Origin: Bdellovibrionales bacterium
Lineage (GTDB): Bacteria; Bdellovibrionota; Bdellovibrionia; Bdellovibrionales; UBA1609
DNA: 64,000 nt
Reading direction: 5' to 3'
Assembly (NCBI GenBank): GCA_023301025.1
Contig: JALZUR010000041.1
Location: forward strand, 1-64,000
Both the position numbers and the translations under genes were made by a program. Positions 1 through 9,654 of the stretch are shown in pieces. How positions within the stretch are numbered: the first letter of the stretch is position 1; each line of letters opens with the position of its first letter. Below the pieces are notes generated by a model. That model saw nothing but the letters and a program-made list of their open reading frames with translations, did not search any database and had not been told where the DNA came from.

Positions 1-105
1 AGAGGGATATGTTTCTGAATAAAAAGTATTGAGCTTATCTACTAAATCTAAATTTATATCTAAAATCCCAACAGCTGATTTTTTTTTATAGGCAACATGG
101 ATCAT
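1..105 (-). CDS. possible 5' end of a gene leaving the left edge
   Basis: An ATG at 105 opens a minus-strand frame that stays open for 35 codons to the window edge (MIHVAYKKKSAVGILD...). No clear Shine-Dalgarno site precedes it and I do not recognise the product. It lies about 115 bases downstream of the actF stop on the same strand, so it could continue the respiratory operon, where oxidase or assembly genes often follow. It may also be a chance frame; only the neighbouring sequence would decide. Confidence 0.3.
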   Translation of the reverse strand, partial: MIHVAYKKKSAVGILDINLDLVDKLNTFYSETYPS

Positions 106-220
106 AATGCACACTCACAAAAGTTAAATACCACTAGTATCTAACTTTTGAAATAGCCTAATCGATTAATCTAAGCTTTTTAAGGACTTAAAATAAGCTT
201 AAATTCAAAAAAAGACTAAG

Positions 221-1417
221 TTAGTAAACAACCTCATGGCTTGCAGAATTTTTAATTCTTGGATCTTTAAGTGGGATCAAACTGTGTTTACTTAAAAAAC
301 TAAATACAGAAAACACATAAATACCAAAAAAACCAATAAGAGCTGTAATCTCAGGAATTGCAAAGTGAACATGATGCTCGTCAAAATTAGGGTAGATCAA
401 CCAAAAAAGATCAAGCACCTGTGTGAATATAATTAAGATTGATACTGCAGCAATATATTTTGGTGTTCGTTTGGCCCATCTTGGTAGTAGCAATAGAAAA
501 GGGACAATAAACTTAAATACAAGAAGAGACATTGAAACTACTGCCCAGGCCCCTTCGGACCTATGGTAAAAGAATATAGTCTCTTCGGGTATGTTGGCAT
601 ACCAGATAAGCATATATTGAGAGTAAGCAATGTAAGCCCAAAAAATTGTAAAGCCGAATAAAAACTTACCAACGTCATGTAGATGATCAATAGTCACCAT
701 GCCGTTGTACCAACCCTTTTTACAAATGTAGAGCATAAGTAAAACTGTTGCCGCAAACATAGCTTGCATAGATCCACTAAAAGTATAAATTCCAAAAATA
801 GTTGAAAACCAATGCGGCTCTAAACTCATAACTAAATCGACACTTAAAAATGAATAGCTAAGTGCAAAAAACATTATGAAAAACACAGAGTAAGGCACAA
901 GACTTTTAATGAGAGAGTCTTCACCTGTTTGATCTTGCTTCAATGAACCATCTGTAAGTTTTTTATAAAAGAAAAACCACCCTAAGAAAAAAACCAATGA
1001 ACGAATGATAAAAAACGTCATGTTTAAGTATGGAGCTTTGTGAGCGATCAAAGCATCATTAGCAACTAAATTTGGGTCAAGCCACTTATAGATTTCAGGG
1101 GCACCTATAATTAGAATCCCCATAAACAAAATAGAATAGGGAATGAATGCAGCTAAAGCTTCAAAGAGTCGTCTTATGTTTACAGACCACTGAGCGCTTG
1201 TTAAATGTTGCAATGATAAAAAGAATAGGCTTGATAGCGAAATACTTGTCACTAAGAAAAAAGCCATAAGGTAGGCCTGCCACGCTCTTTGAGCATCACC
1301 AAAAAGTGAGGCTATAAATCCAAATACACCGATAAGAAACATAACTAAGCATGTAACTTTACTTTTATTACTAAATTCAAAAGCATGAGGTTCTTTTAAA
1401 ACAATCTCTTTGTTCAT
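221..1417 (-). CDS. actF: Alternative Complex III membrane subunit ActF
   Basis: This is a 398-residue polytopic inner-membrane protein with about ten hydrophobic segments and no cofactor motif. It matches the second NrfD/PsrC-like integral subunit (ActF) of the ACIII quinol:cytochrome c oxidoreductase. Family assignment rests on size, membrane topology and its place as last gene of an actABCDEF order. The ATG is preceded by an AAAGGAA-like site and lies four bases after the actE stop, so the two are probably translationally linked. ActF is thought to pair with ActC in the membrane domain and contribute to quinol binding or proton movement, but its exact role is not settled. Confidence 0.88.
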   Translation of the reverse strand: MNKEIVLKEPHAFEFSNKSKVTCLVMFLIGVFGFIASLFGDAQRAWQAYLMAFFLVTSISLSSLFFLSLQHLTSAQWSVNIRRLFEALAAFIPYSILFMGILIIGAPEIYKWLDPNLVANDALIAHKAPYLNMTFFIIRSLVFFLGWFFFYKKLTDGSLKQDQTGEDSLIKSLVPYSVFFIMFFALSYSFLSVDLVMSLEPHWFSTIFGIYTFSGSMQAMFAATVLLMLYICKKGWYNGMVTIDHLHDVGKFLFGFTIFWAYIAYSQYMLIWYANIPEETIFFYHRSEGAWAVVSMSLLVFKFIVPFLLLLPRWAKRTPKYIAAVSILIIFTQVLDLFWLIYPNFDEHHVHFAIPEITALIGFFGIYVFSVFSFLSKHSLIPLKDPRIKNSASHEVVY

Positions 1418-1421
1418 GTTC

Positions 1422-1997
1422 TTATTTTCCTTTACCAGATGTTTTTTGTAGGCGTCTTACGTGTTTTACAATGGCCCATCTCTCATATTTATCAGGAACT
1501 TGAGATGCATAACCACCCATTAGACCCCAACCATTTGTTACAACATGAAAAAGGCGCCCATTTGAGTAGGACTTATATACACTTGTAACTAAACTTGGCG
1601 GGCGTTTTAGCATCTTATCTGCAATGCTTCCATTGCCTAATGCTTTATTGCCGTGGCAGATACCGCAGTAAATTTCATATTTGGTCTGGCCCACTTTTTC
1701 TAACTCTTTAAGACGCTCTTTTGTGAGTTCTTTACTTACACTGTACAAGGGACTTTTAAGTTTTTCAGCACTAGCCACATCAGATTTATCAAAAGGATAA
1801 GGCTCATGCTCTCTTGAAACAGATTTAACAGGAAGAGCTCTATTAAGCATTTCGCCATTTTTTCCACCTTCTTGAGGCTTTATTTGTGGGCCTTCCATCA
1901 TGTCTTGAATGAGTTCGATATTTGTTTGATCAGGGCCAGCCTGACAACCCAAAATAATAAGAGAAGATAAAACAACAACTGATTTAATTAAATTCAT
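1422..1997 (-). CDS. actE: Alternative Complex III monohaem cytochrome c lipoprotein ActE
   Basis: A 191-residue exported cytochrome. I start it at the ATG at 1997 (MNLIKSVVV...), nine residues into the ORF-track model, because GGAG lies upstream and this start gives a clean lipoprotein signal ending in the lipobox LIILGC. One haem motif, CGICH, lies in the C-terminal half, with a later Met-containing segment (NGWGLMGGY) as likely sixth ligand. In ACIII this subunit carries electrons from the iron-sulphur/pentahaem part toward the acceptor. It sits between actD and actF with very short gaps. Haem attachment would depend on the ResB/CcsA pair encoded next to this operon. Confidence 0.88.
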   Translation of the reverse strand: MNLIKSVVVLSSLIILGCQAGPDQTNIELIQDMMEGPQIKPQEGGKNGEMLNRALPVKSVSREHEPYPFDKSDVASAEKLKSPLYSVSKELTKERLKELEKVGQTKYEIYCGICHGNKALGNGSIADKMLKRPPSLVTSVYKSYSNGRLFHVVTNGWGLMGGYASQVPDKYERWAIVKHVRRLQKTSGKGK

Positions 1998-2001
1998 AAT
2001 T

Positions 2002-2538
2002 TTAATACTCCGAAACCTCATGGACTTCTACAGCACCCATTTCTTTCATCCAAGAAACAAGCTCTGAAGAAGAATAATTTTTATCTTTTTCAGAAACAAA
2101 AAGACCAAACTTATGAGATGTAAGATCAAGGTCAACAACAGGGGGGTCAATTTTTGGAAGCCCATTTGCTAAGATCATCGTCTTAACCGTAGCAAGAGCA
2201 GCAAATAAAATTGTAAGTTCAAAAATAATAGGGACAAAAGCAGGCAAAGACCACATCGGCTTACCACCTACGTTAATAGGCCAGCTCACAGCTGATGTCC
2301 ACCATGTAAACCAAAGACCTGCAGAACAACCTGCTGCTCCAGCAAAAAAAGTAACCCACGGAAGCCAAGATCTTTTGATGCCAACTGCCTCTTCCATACC
2401 ATGAACAGGATAAGGAGTGATTGCATCAAAATCTACAAAACCTTTTTCTCGTGTTTTATTTGCAGCATTTAAAATTTGAGACTCTTCTAAAAAGATTCCC
2501 ATAACTCCGCCTTTATTATTAGAATTTTGATCTGACAT
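2002..2538 (-). CDS. actD: Alternative Complex III subunit ActD (DUF3341)
   Basis: A 178-residue protein with two membrane helices in its middle (around the WVTFFAGAAGCSAGLWFTWW and LPAFVPIIFELTILFAAL segments) and soluble ends. This is the DUF3341 pattern of ACIII ActD. The start is placed at ATG 2538 (MSDQNSNN) because a GGGGG Shine-Dalgarno run lies just upstream; the GTG in the ORF track would overlap actC. With this start the gene begins one base past the actC stop, typical of tight coupling. ActD has no cofactor; it is a structural membrane subunit. Confidence 0.88.
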   Translation of the reverse strand: MSDQNSNNKGGVMGIFLEESQILNAANKTREKGFVDFDAITPYPVHGMEEAVGIKRSWLPWVTFFAGAAGCSAGLWFTWWTSAVSWPINVGGKPMWSLPAFVPIIFELTILFAALATVKTMILANGLPKIDPPVVDLDLTSHKFGLFVSEKDKNYSSSELVSWMKEMGAVEVHEVSEY

Positions 2539-2539
2539 C

Positions 2540-3907
2540 TTAGTGTCCCCCTTCTTTGCCAACACCTAAAACTGGTTTTACTTCAGCTATAGACACTGCA
2601 GGAACAAATTTTATGTAGAGTAGAAAAAGTGTAAAGAACATTCCAAAGCTACCAACAAGTGCACCAAAATCATAAAAAGTAAGATCAAAAATCCCCCAGT
2701 TCGCAGGTAAAAAATCTCTATGTAAAGATGTAACTGTAATAACATAGCGTTCAAACCACATCCCAATATTTACAAAAATAGAAATAACAAACATTACAGG
2801 GATTGATCTTCTTAAACGTCTCACCCAAAAAAGTTGAGGGATCACAACGTTACATGTAATCATAGTCCAATAAGCCCACCAGTAAGGTCCAAACGCTCTG
2901 TTAACAAAAGCATAGCCTTCATATTTTGAACCAGAGTACCAAGCAATAAAAAATTCTGAAGCATAAGCATAACCAACAAGCATTCCTGTGGTCATAATTA
3001 CTTTATTCATTAGCTCCATGTGATTGATGGTCACATAATCTTTAAAAACTGGCACAGCAATTCTTATAAGAGTCATTAATGTTACAACCATTGCAAAACC
3101 AGAGAAGATGGCCCCTGCAACGAAGTAAGGTGGAAAAATTGTAGTGTGCCAACCTGGAAGTTGGGCGACAGCAAAATCAAAGGATACAATACTGTGCACA
3201 GAAAGAACAAGTGGTGTCGATAAGCCTGCAAGTAGAAGGTATGTCATTTCATAATGACTCCAATGACGAGTGGCCCCTCTCCAACCAAGAGATAAAGCAC
3301 CATAGACTTTGTGTCTTATGTTTCTACCATCTTTTTTGGCCCTATCTCTTAGCGTTGCAAAATCTGGAACAAGTCCAATGTACCAAAAAACAATAGATAC
3401 AGTGGCATAAGTTGAAATCGCAAACACATCCCACAAAAGAGGAGATCTAAAGTTTACCCATAGAGGTCCACGCTGGTTGGGATAAGGAAACAGCCAAAAA
3501 GCTAGCCAAGGACGCCCCGTGTGTATAATTGGAAAAATACCTGCAGTAGCAACAGCAATAACAGTCATTGCTTCTGCAGAGCGTGCAATTGATGTTCTCC
3601 ACTTTTGCCTAAAGAGGTAAAGTACAGCTGAAATCAATGTTCCCGCATGTCCAATACCAACCCAAAAAACAAAAGTAACAATGTCAGTTCCCCAACCCAC
3701 AGGATGGTTAACACCCATTGTTCCCATACCAGTTGCGATAATAATACCAACAACAATCATATAAAATAAAAATAGCCCTTTGGCGCTTCCAAGCAGTGCA
3801 AACCACTTAGGGTGCGGGGCACTTTCGACTAAAGCCGAAATATCTTCCGTAACATCTTGAGAGGTTTTATCACCTTCAATCAGTGGCTTTTCAAGTAAAT
3901 CACTCAT
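2540..3907 (-). CDS. actC: Alternative Complex III NrfD-like membrane subunit ActC
   Basis: A 455-residue integral membrane protein of the NrfD/PsrC family, with about ten helices and a soluble N-terminal stretch of roughly 35 residues. NrfD proteins form the quinol-oxidising membrane anchor for an iron-sulphur partner; here that partner is ActB. The ATG overlaps the last four bases of actB (ATGA), so the two are coupled. Conserved-looking polar/aromatic segments such as [19 protein letters not shown] and the [11 protein letters not shown] region are typical of the family. It is the main candidate for the quinone site of the complex. Confidence 0.92.
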   Translation of the reverse strand: MSDLLEKPLIEGDKTSQDVTEDISALVESAPHPKWFALLGSAKGLFLFYMIVVGIIIATGMGTMGVNHPVGWGTDIVTFVFWVGIGHAGTLISAVLYLFRQKWRTSIARSAEAMTVIAVATAGIFPIIHTGRPWLAFWLFPYPNQRGPLWVNFRSPLLWDVFAISTYATVSIVFWYIGLVPDFATLRDRAKKDGRNIRHKVYGALSLGWRGATRHWSHYEMTYLLLAGLSTPLVLSVHSIVSFDFAVAQLPGWHTTIFPPYFVAGAIFSGFAMVVTLMTLIRIAVPVFKDYVTINHMELMNKVIMTTGMLVGYAYASEFFIAWYSGSKYEGYAFVNRAFGPYWWAYWTMITCNVVIPQLFWVRRLRRSIPVMFVISIFVNIGMWFERYVITVTSLHRDFLPANWGIFDLTFYDFGALVGSFGMFFTLFLLYIKFVPAVSIAEVKPVLGVGKEGGH

Positions 3908-6900
3908 GAGTGAGCCTCCCCTTCATGACTAGTATTATCTTTATTGTGAGGAGATGGTTTTTTATGAGAGTTTTCACCTTCAGCATCACCATGTGGTTTT
4001 GCATGGTGACTGTCACCCGCAATAACCTTGTCTGTATTTATGATTTTTGTCATATACCTGACAGCAGGACCTACGTTTATCTCTTCTAAAAGAACATAAG
4101 TTCTTTTGTCTTTGAAGCGTTTTGAAACCTCTGATTCAGGATCATTCATATCTCCAAAGCTAATTGCGTTTGTTGGACATGTTTGTTGACAGGCTGTTTT
4201 TATTTCACCATCAAAAGGCTTTCTATCTTTAAGCTTAGCCTTACTTTTAACATCATTAATTTTTTGAATACAAAAAGTACACTTCTCCATCACCCCACGG
4301 GATCTAACTGTTACTTCAGGATTCAGAGCCATTTTTAAAGGTGATTCAATTTTTGAATAATTAAACCAATTGAAACGTCTAACCTTATAAGGGCAGTTGT
4401 TAGAACAGTAACGTGTTCCAACACAGCGGTTGTAAACCATATCATTTGTTCCTTCACTCCCATGAACAGTTGCTAAAACGGGACAAACCGTTTCACAAGG
4501 AGCATTATCACAATGCTGGCACATTACCGGTTGATGGACTGTTCTTGGGTTTTTAGGGTCTCCTTCAAAATAACGATCAATGCGAATCCAGTGCATTTCA
4601 CGTCCTTCTAAAGCGAGTTTTTTACCTACAACAGGAATATTGTTCTCAGCTTGGCAAGCCACAACACAAGCTGTGCAGCCCGTGCATGTAGAAAGATCAA
4701 CAGACATGCCCCACTTATGCCCTGGGTATTTGTGCTTAGACCAAAGAGAAATAACTTTGTGTCTGTGAATACCTGCAGAAGGGTCTTTTTTATACTCTTT
4801 AAATGAAGCTTCGTTTACAATGGCACGACCTTCCATTGAGTGATGACCTTGAACGTTGGCTAATGTATAATTTGTCCCAAGTTTTTTAACATTTAATTTA
4901 ACATCAGCGTGTTGCTCATCAAAAACTAAAGCGCATGCATTTTTTCCAACACCCTCACAAACTTTACCACCACCAACACGTCCGTAACCCATAGCTAAAG
5001 AAAATGTATTTAATTCTTGCCCCGGCTGAATGTGAACTGGAAGGCTAATGCTATAATCTTCTGATGAGTTTGATACTTTAACTTCAACTAAGTCACCTTC
5101 GCTTAGCTTCATTTCTTTAGCGTATTCAACAGATATAGAAAAGTAATTGTCCCAAACAATTTTTGTGACAGGGTCTGGCATCTCTTGAAGCCAAGACACA
5201 TTCGACAAACGACCATCTGCAAGGGCAGAAGATTTGTATACACTCAAAGTTGGGCCATCAGATTTTTTGTAAACTCCTTTAAAAGAGCCAACAAACGAAC
5301 GAACTGGACTTGTTTGATCAACAGAAGAGTTAAGACTTAAAACACCTTTCTGTAGGAGACCTATCCAAAACTCATCAAAAGTAGAGTAGCCAGACAGTGA
5401 GCCATAAGATTGATACCTGCTCTTCCATGTTTCTTTTACTAGATCATACCATGTGCTTTTTTCGCCCATCCATTGTAAAAGACTGTCCTCAAATGCTCTA
5501 GTGTCATAAAGAGGGCTAATAGTTGGTTGAGCCACAGTAAATATATTTTTAAGACTTTCAAACTCATTCCACTTTTCTAAAGCGTGATGATCAGGAAGAA
5601 CATAATGTGCGCGCATACCTGTTTCATCATTGCGATCACCTATGTAGACTACAGTTTTAACTTTATTGAAAATTTCTTTTAAAGCCTTGTGCGGATGATT
5701 GTAAAAAAGATTAGTGTCGTAGATAAAAAGAGTTTTTACTCTGTTTGCATTGATATCATTTATAAGGCTTTTTAAATCTTTGCTATCAGAATTGTAGGAA
5801 ACATAAGGAGCCTTTGTGTAATCAATAGTTTTACCATCATTACCTAAATACGAATTGATAAAATGAGTGGCTTTTTGAATCTCTAAAAAATCTTTGTTCT
5901 GACTGTCATGCCCAAAAGACATAACAATAGATTTGCCTCTTTTCTTTTTAAGTTCATCACTGACACTTCGTGCAAATTCAAGTTCTTCAGGACTTAATGA
6001 TTTAATTCCAGAAAATAAAGAGGCCGCTCTTGCATAAGAAGAAGAGTCTTTAAAATTAGAAATAACAGCACAAAGAAAAGATAAGTACTTTGAAGATGCT
6101 AAAGGAAGCCTTTCATCTGCGTTTGTACCTGTTAGAGTCATAGTTGACTCTACTTGATAAAGCCTTACTGGCTCACCAGCACTTGGATCACGTCTTTTTC
6201 CCCATGATTTTGATAAAGCTAAGCTTCCGTAAGCCTCATTTAAAAAGTCTGTACCTAGAGAAAATATAAATTCAGCATCTTCAACTTTATATCTAGGGAG
6301 TGACTCTGACTTTACACCATAAGCATCGCCAAAAGAGTCTTTAAACTTTGAAAAACCAGCACAACTCCACTTATAGTATTTGCCACCAAATTTACTAACA
6401 AAGCGAGTTATAAGATCACGCGAAGCTTTAGAAGGATTGTCACCTGATAAAACATAAGCGCCACCTTGAGAAAGCTTTTTAGAAAGCTCTCCATCCACTT
6501 TGCTCCAATCTGTTTTAACTGTGTCTCGGTTGTTTCTTTCTTCATTTAAAAGGTTTTGTAAAGGTGCTTTTAATCTGTCTGGGTCATATAAACTTAAGAG
6601 CTGAGCCTGGCCTCTTGCGCTTAAAGCTTCACCTACTGATGGGAAGAGGTCATTGCCTTCAAGTTTAATAGGTCTCCCCTCTCTAGTTTTAACAACTAAA
6701 GAGTAAACTTCACCAGCCTCAACAAGGCTTGAAGCATAGTGATTTGCAATACCATGAACTAGACCAACAGGTCTGTTTACAAAAGGAACAATTTTTTGAG
6801 CAGGTCGTCTAACACAACCAAAGGATCCAAGAGCTAAGCTTGCGCCCATAAGCTTTAGAAAATCTCGTCTAGCCCAACCCTCCTGTGACTCTTCCGATAG

Positions 6901-7008
6901 AGGGGAAGACATGAACTCTTTTTCAGCCAGGTCTTTAAACTCATCCGAGTTTGTCCACTGATCAAGGCTCTTCCAATATTTTTTGTTTTCGTTAATTGTT
7001 TTACTCAT
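3904..7008 (-). CDS. actB: Alternative Complex III molybdopterin-like/iron-sulphur subunit ActB
   Basis: About 1034 residues from ATG 7008 (MSKTINEN), preceded by AAGGG; the TTG three codons upstream is less likely. An N-terminal twin-arginine motif (RRDFLKLMG) sends the folded protein through Tat to the periplasm. Residues of roughly 60-700 resemble the molybdopterin oxidoreductase fold, but ActB proteins are known to lack the molybdenum cofactor, and I see no N-terminal 4Fe-4S cysteine set. The C-terminal third carries four ferredoxin-like cysteine groups ([41 protein letters not shown]...CQQTCP), matching three 4Fe-4S and one 3Fe-4S cluster. A His-rich tail ends the protein. Confidence 0.93.
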   Translation of the reverse strand: MSKTINENKKYWKSLDQWTNSDEFKDLAEKEFMSSPLSEESQEGWARRDFLKLMGASLALGSFGCVRRPAQKIVPFVNRPVGLVHGIANHYASSLVEAGEVYSLVVKTREGRPIKLEGNDLFPSVGEALSARGQAQLLSLYDPDRLKAPLQNLLNEERNNRDTVKTDWSKVDGELSKKLSQGGAYVLSGDNPSKASRDLITRFVSKFGGKYYKWSCAGFSKFKDSFGDAYGVKSESLPRYKVEDAEFIFSLGTDFLNEAYGSLALSKSWGKRRDPSAGEPVRLYQVESTMTLTGTNADERLPLASSKYLSFLCAVISNFKDSSSYARAASLFSGIKSLSPEELEFARSVSDELKKKRGKSIVMSFGHDSQNKDFLEIQKATHFINSYLGNDGKTIDYTKAPYVSYNSDSKDLKSLINDINANRVKTLFIYDTNLFYNHPHKALKEIFNKVKTVVYIGDRNDETGMRAHYVLPDHHALEKWNEFESLKNIFTVAQPTISPLYDTRAFEDSLLQWMGEKSTWYDLVKETWKSRYQSYGSLSGYSTFDEFWIGLLQKGVLSLNSSVDQTSPVRSFVGSFKGVYKKSDGPTLSVYKSSALADGRLSNVSWLQEMPDPVTKIVWDNYFSISVEYAKEMKLSEGDLVEVKVSNSSEDYSISLPVHIQPGQELNTFSLAMGYGRVGGGKVCEGVGKNACALVFDEQHADVKLNVKKLGTNYTLANVQGHHSMEGRAIVNEASFKEYKKDPSAGIHRHKVISLWSKHKYPGHKWGMSVDLSTCTGCTACVVACQAENNIPVVGKKLALEGREMHWIRIDRYFEGDPKNPRTVHQPVMCQHCDNAPCETVCPVLATVHGSEGTNDMVYNRCVGTRYCSNNCPYKVRRFNWFNYSKIESPLKMALNPEVTVRSRGVMEKCTFCIQKINDVKSKAKLKDRKPFDGEIKTACQQTCPTNAISFGDMNDPESEVSKRFKDKRTYVLLEEINVGPAVRYMTKIINTDKVIAGDSHHAKPHGDAEGENSHKKPSPHNKDNTSHEGEAHS

Positions 7009-7097
7009 GTTAGGCAAACCCTTATTTTTTATCTTAACTACTTATTCTTTTTAAATTACTTTTTAATATTTTTTATTTACGCACAACTGCAACTTAT

Positions 7098-7682
7098 CTA
7101 ATAATGACAGGTTGAACAGTTGATCGGAGCTTGAGTATGCCCACCTTCTTTTAACTTTTTAAGATCTTCCTTTGAAATAGAATTGTCATAATCACCTCTG
7201 TGACAGTTCACACACCAACCCATTGAGAGATCTTGGTATTGATAAACCTTTTCCATCTCTTCGACTGGACCGTGACATGTATTACAATCTTTTTTTGCAT
7301 TTATATGAGCTGCGTGATTGAATTTCACATGATCTGGAAGTAGATGAACTTTTTGCCAAGCAATAGGTTTATTATCCGCATATTGTTTTTGTAGTTTTTG
7401 AATCCACTCTTTTCCAACACCTACAGACAAGTGGCAGTTCATACATATATTCATACTTGGGACTGATGAGTGTCTAGAAACTTCAACAGAAGTGTGACAG
7501 TACTTACAGTCAATACCGTATTGTCCAGCATGTTTTTTATGCGAAAAAGGTATTGGCTGAGTAGGCTCATAGCCTTTGTTGTAGCCAATGCTTAATTTAT
7601 TATTCGTAAGAAGGTATATAAAGACAACAAGTCCAAGGAGAAGACCTAGTCCTACAGCGCCACCGATTATTTTTTTAATCAT
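7098..7682 (-). CDS. actA: Alternative Complex III pentahaem cytochrome c ActA
   Basis: A 194-residue membrane-anchored cytochrome: one N-terminal helix (GGAVGLGLLLGLVVFIYLL), then a periplasmic domain with five CxxCH haem motifs (CKYCH, CMNCH, CNTCH, CVNCH, CSTCH), the last almost at the C-terminus. This is the ActA pattern of one helix plus five haems. The start is ATG 7682 (MIKKIIGG); the TTG in the ORF track only adds five residues. It is the first gene of the act operon, so the operon promoter should lie in 7683-8016. It wires electrons from ActB to the acceptor cytochrome. Confidence 0.92.
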   Translation of the reverse strand: MIKKIIGGAVGLGLLLGLVVFIYLLTNNKLSIGYNKGYEPTQPIPFSHKKHAGQYGIDCKYCHTSVEVSRHSSVPSMNICMNCHLSVGVGKEWIQKLQKQYADNKPIAWQKVHLLPDHVKFNHAAHINAKKDCNTCHGPVEEMEKVYQYQDLSMGWCVNCHRGDYDNSISKEDLKKLKEGGHTQAPINCSTCHY

Positions 7683-8016
7683 AACAAGTATATCCAATGT
7701 TGCAGTTTTAAGAAAAATTAAAATAGTTTTAATCTGTAATCAGATACTATCTATATTTTTTTTAAAGTGTTCGTAATATTATTAAACCTTTATCAATGAA
7801 CTATCAATACAAAGATTTATTATGGTCTATAATAAGAATGAGTTTCAAATTACAAAACCAACAACAAGAATAAAATGTATATCTGATTTTAAAAACGATA
7901 CAAAAATCGCTATAAGGCAGGCTCTAAAAGAAGATTGGAGCCTATAAAGATATATGCATTTTAAGTGAAAATAATTAACTATATTGCTTTATATTTTAGC
8001 ATTATTACTAGAGCTT
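7683..8016. other. 334-base intergenic region upstream of the act operon
   Basis: This A+T-rich stretch separates actA from the cytochrome maturation gene. It must contain the act promoter and probably the 3' end of the ccsA transcript. I see a 14-base dyad, ATCTG-TAAT-CAGAT, at 7732-7745, about 50 bases ahead of the actA start, and a plus-strand 41-codon ORF at 7822-7947 without a ribosome site. No convincing -35/-10 pair or terminator stood out among the many A/T runs. Confidence 0.5.
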
Positions 8017-9654
8017 CTATTTTTTTGCTTCGTTTTCTTTAATTTCCTTTTTAACGTTTTTATCCTGCTCTTTTAATTTTCTGTAAATGCCTACATAAAA
8101 AACAAATAAGATATGAATAGCTACAAAAACTGAAACATACTCAACTCCACCTGAACCAAAACCATAAGAGTGAAGTCCAGCACCTAACCAAAAATTTACC
8201 CCATACCAAGCCATAAGAACTAAACTAAAAGCAAGCACTGCACCTGCAGCCATTCCAAAAGACTTAACAAGTCCTACAAGCCTTGCATGAAGAAGTGCTA
8301 AATATCCCATCAAAGCAATAAAAGCCCATGTCTCTTTTGGATCCCAACCCCAAAACCTACCCCAAGAGTAATCCGCCCAAACACCACCTAAGACAGTTCC
8401 AACAGCAAGAAGAAAAATACCAATCTGTAAGCTTCTGTATATGGCTAAAGTCACCTCTTTAATCTGTGCCTTATACTTTTCTTCATTAAGAAAATAAAAC
8501 AAAGAGAAGTCGCCAAGAACAAAAGCTAAAAAGAAAGCAGAATATGAGATCACAATTGTGAGCACATGAATCATAAGCCAAAAATTACTGCGTAGAACTG
8601 CTTCTAAAGGTTGAATACTTGGATCAAGCATAACCGGGGCCATATCTGCAACAATCAAACAAAGAATAGCAACCACACAAGAGCTTATATATGGCAGCGG
8701 ACTTTTGCCCCACTTCCCTACTAATAAACCAAAAAGAATACTTCCAAAAGGCACCCACAAAACTGTTTCATACATATTTGAAACTGGTGGCCTTCCACTT
8801 ATATAAACCCTTAAAGCAAAACCAAAACAGTGAAGTAAAAACCCAAAGACCATAAAGCCATTGAAGCCAAAAACCAGTGGCTTCCAAGCTGTAAGCCAAT
8901 AAACAAACATTATTAATAAAGCTAAAACATAAAAAATCCAGGCGTATCTAAAAGGATGATAGTCATTGTAGAAAACCTCTGCCTTAATTTTTCTTGTAAG
9001 GCTTTTTTTATCACCCTCGTAATTTGCAAGTATTAAAGATGCAAGTTTTTCCGAAGACGCATCAAGAGAAGACGTGTCTGTGTTGTTTTCATCTTGAACG
9101 TATTTTGTAACCTCTGTGAGTAGATTTTTAAACTCTGCTTTATACTCTGGTCCAAACTCATTAACACTCTTCCAAGACTGTTCACCAGTTTGAGGCTCTA
9201 GCTTTAGTATATCACCAGATTGAAACATACCGAGTCTGAACAGCTGTCCCTGTAGCCGATCAAGAGCTTGATCAAAAGCATTAAGCTTTACCTCTTTGTC
9301 TTTTTTAACCTGCAAATTTTGAAACAAGGCTTCAATATTTGGGTTTCTTACTAGTTCTTTTTGACTGAAGTACTCTTTTTCAGAAGGCAAAGATAAAGCC
9401 TCTTTTATTTTTTTATTTTTTATTTGCATAAATTCTGTTTGCGCCCAAATCTCTGGAGCTAAGAGCCACGTAAGAACTAAAAGTACAGGCTCTTTATCTT
9501 TGTAAATGGCTTTTCCATAAACCAGACGAATAGACTCTGATGCTAAAGTGTCAAAAGGCTTAACTCGTCCACCATCTTGAACAGGAAGTTCTTTTAAGGA
9601 CATTGCAAAAAGAATTTGCGGAAAAATAAGAATTAAAAACAAAAACTTTTTCAT
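8017..9654 (-). CDS. ccsA: system II cytochrome c biogenesis protein CcsA/ResC (haem handling)
   Basis: A 545-residue membrane protein. The C-terminal half carries the haem-handling WWD-type motif (WGRFWGWDPKETWAFI) and several helices, as in CcsA/ResC of cytochrome c maturation system II. The N-terminal half, after a signal-like helix, has the periplasmic domain starting KELPVQDGGRVKPFDTLA that is seen in the fused or extended Ccs proteins of some proteobacteria. The ATG at 9654 overlaps the resB stop (ATGA) and has GGAG nine bases upstream, so I prefer it to the ATG five codons earlier. With ResB it exports haem and attaches it to CxxCH motifs, here most obviously those of ActA and ActE. 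Confidence 0.88.
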   Translation of the reverse strand: MKKFLFLILIFPQILFAMSLKELPVQDGGRVKPFDTLASESIRLVYGKAIYKDKEPVLLVLTWLLAPEIWAQTEFMQIKNKKIKEALSLPSEKEYFSQKELVRNPNIEALFQNLQVKKDKEVKLNAFDQALDRLQGQLFRLGMFQSGDILKLEPQTGEQSWKSVNEFGPEYKAEFKNLLTEVTKYVQDENNTDTSSLDASSEKLASLILANYEGDKKSLTRKIKAEVFYNDYHPFRYAWIFYVLALLIMFVYWLTAWKPLVFGFNGFMVFGFLLHCFGFALRVYISGRPPVSNMYETVLWVPFGSILFGLLVGKWGKSPLPYISSCVVAILCLIVADMAPVMLDPSIQPLEAVLRSNFWLMIHVLTIVISYSAFFLAFVLGDFSLFYFLNEEKYKAQIKEVTLAIYRSLQIGIFLLAVGTVLGGVWADYSWGRFWGWDPKETWAFIALMGYLALLHARLVGLVKSFGMAAGAVLAFSLVLMAWYGVNFWLGAGLHSYGFGSGGVEYVSVFVAIHILFVFYVGIYRKLKEQDKNVKKEIKENEAKK

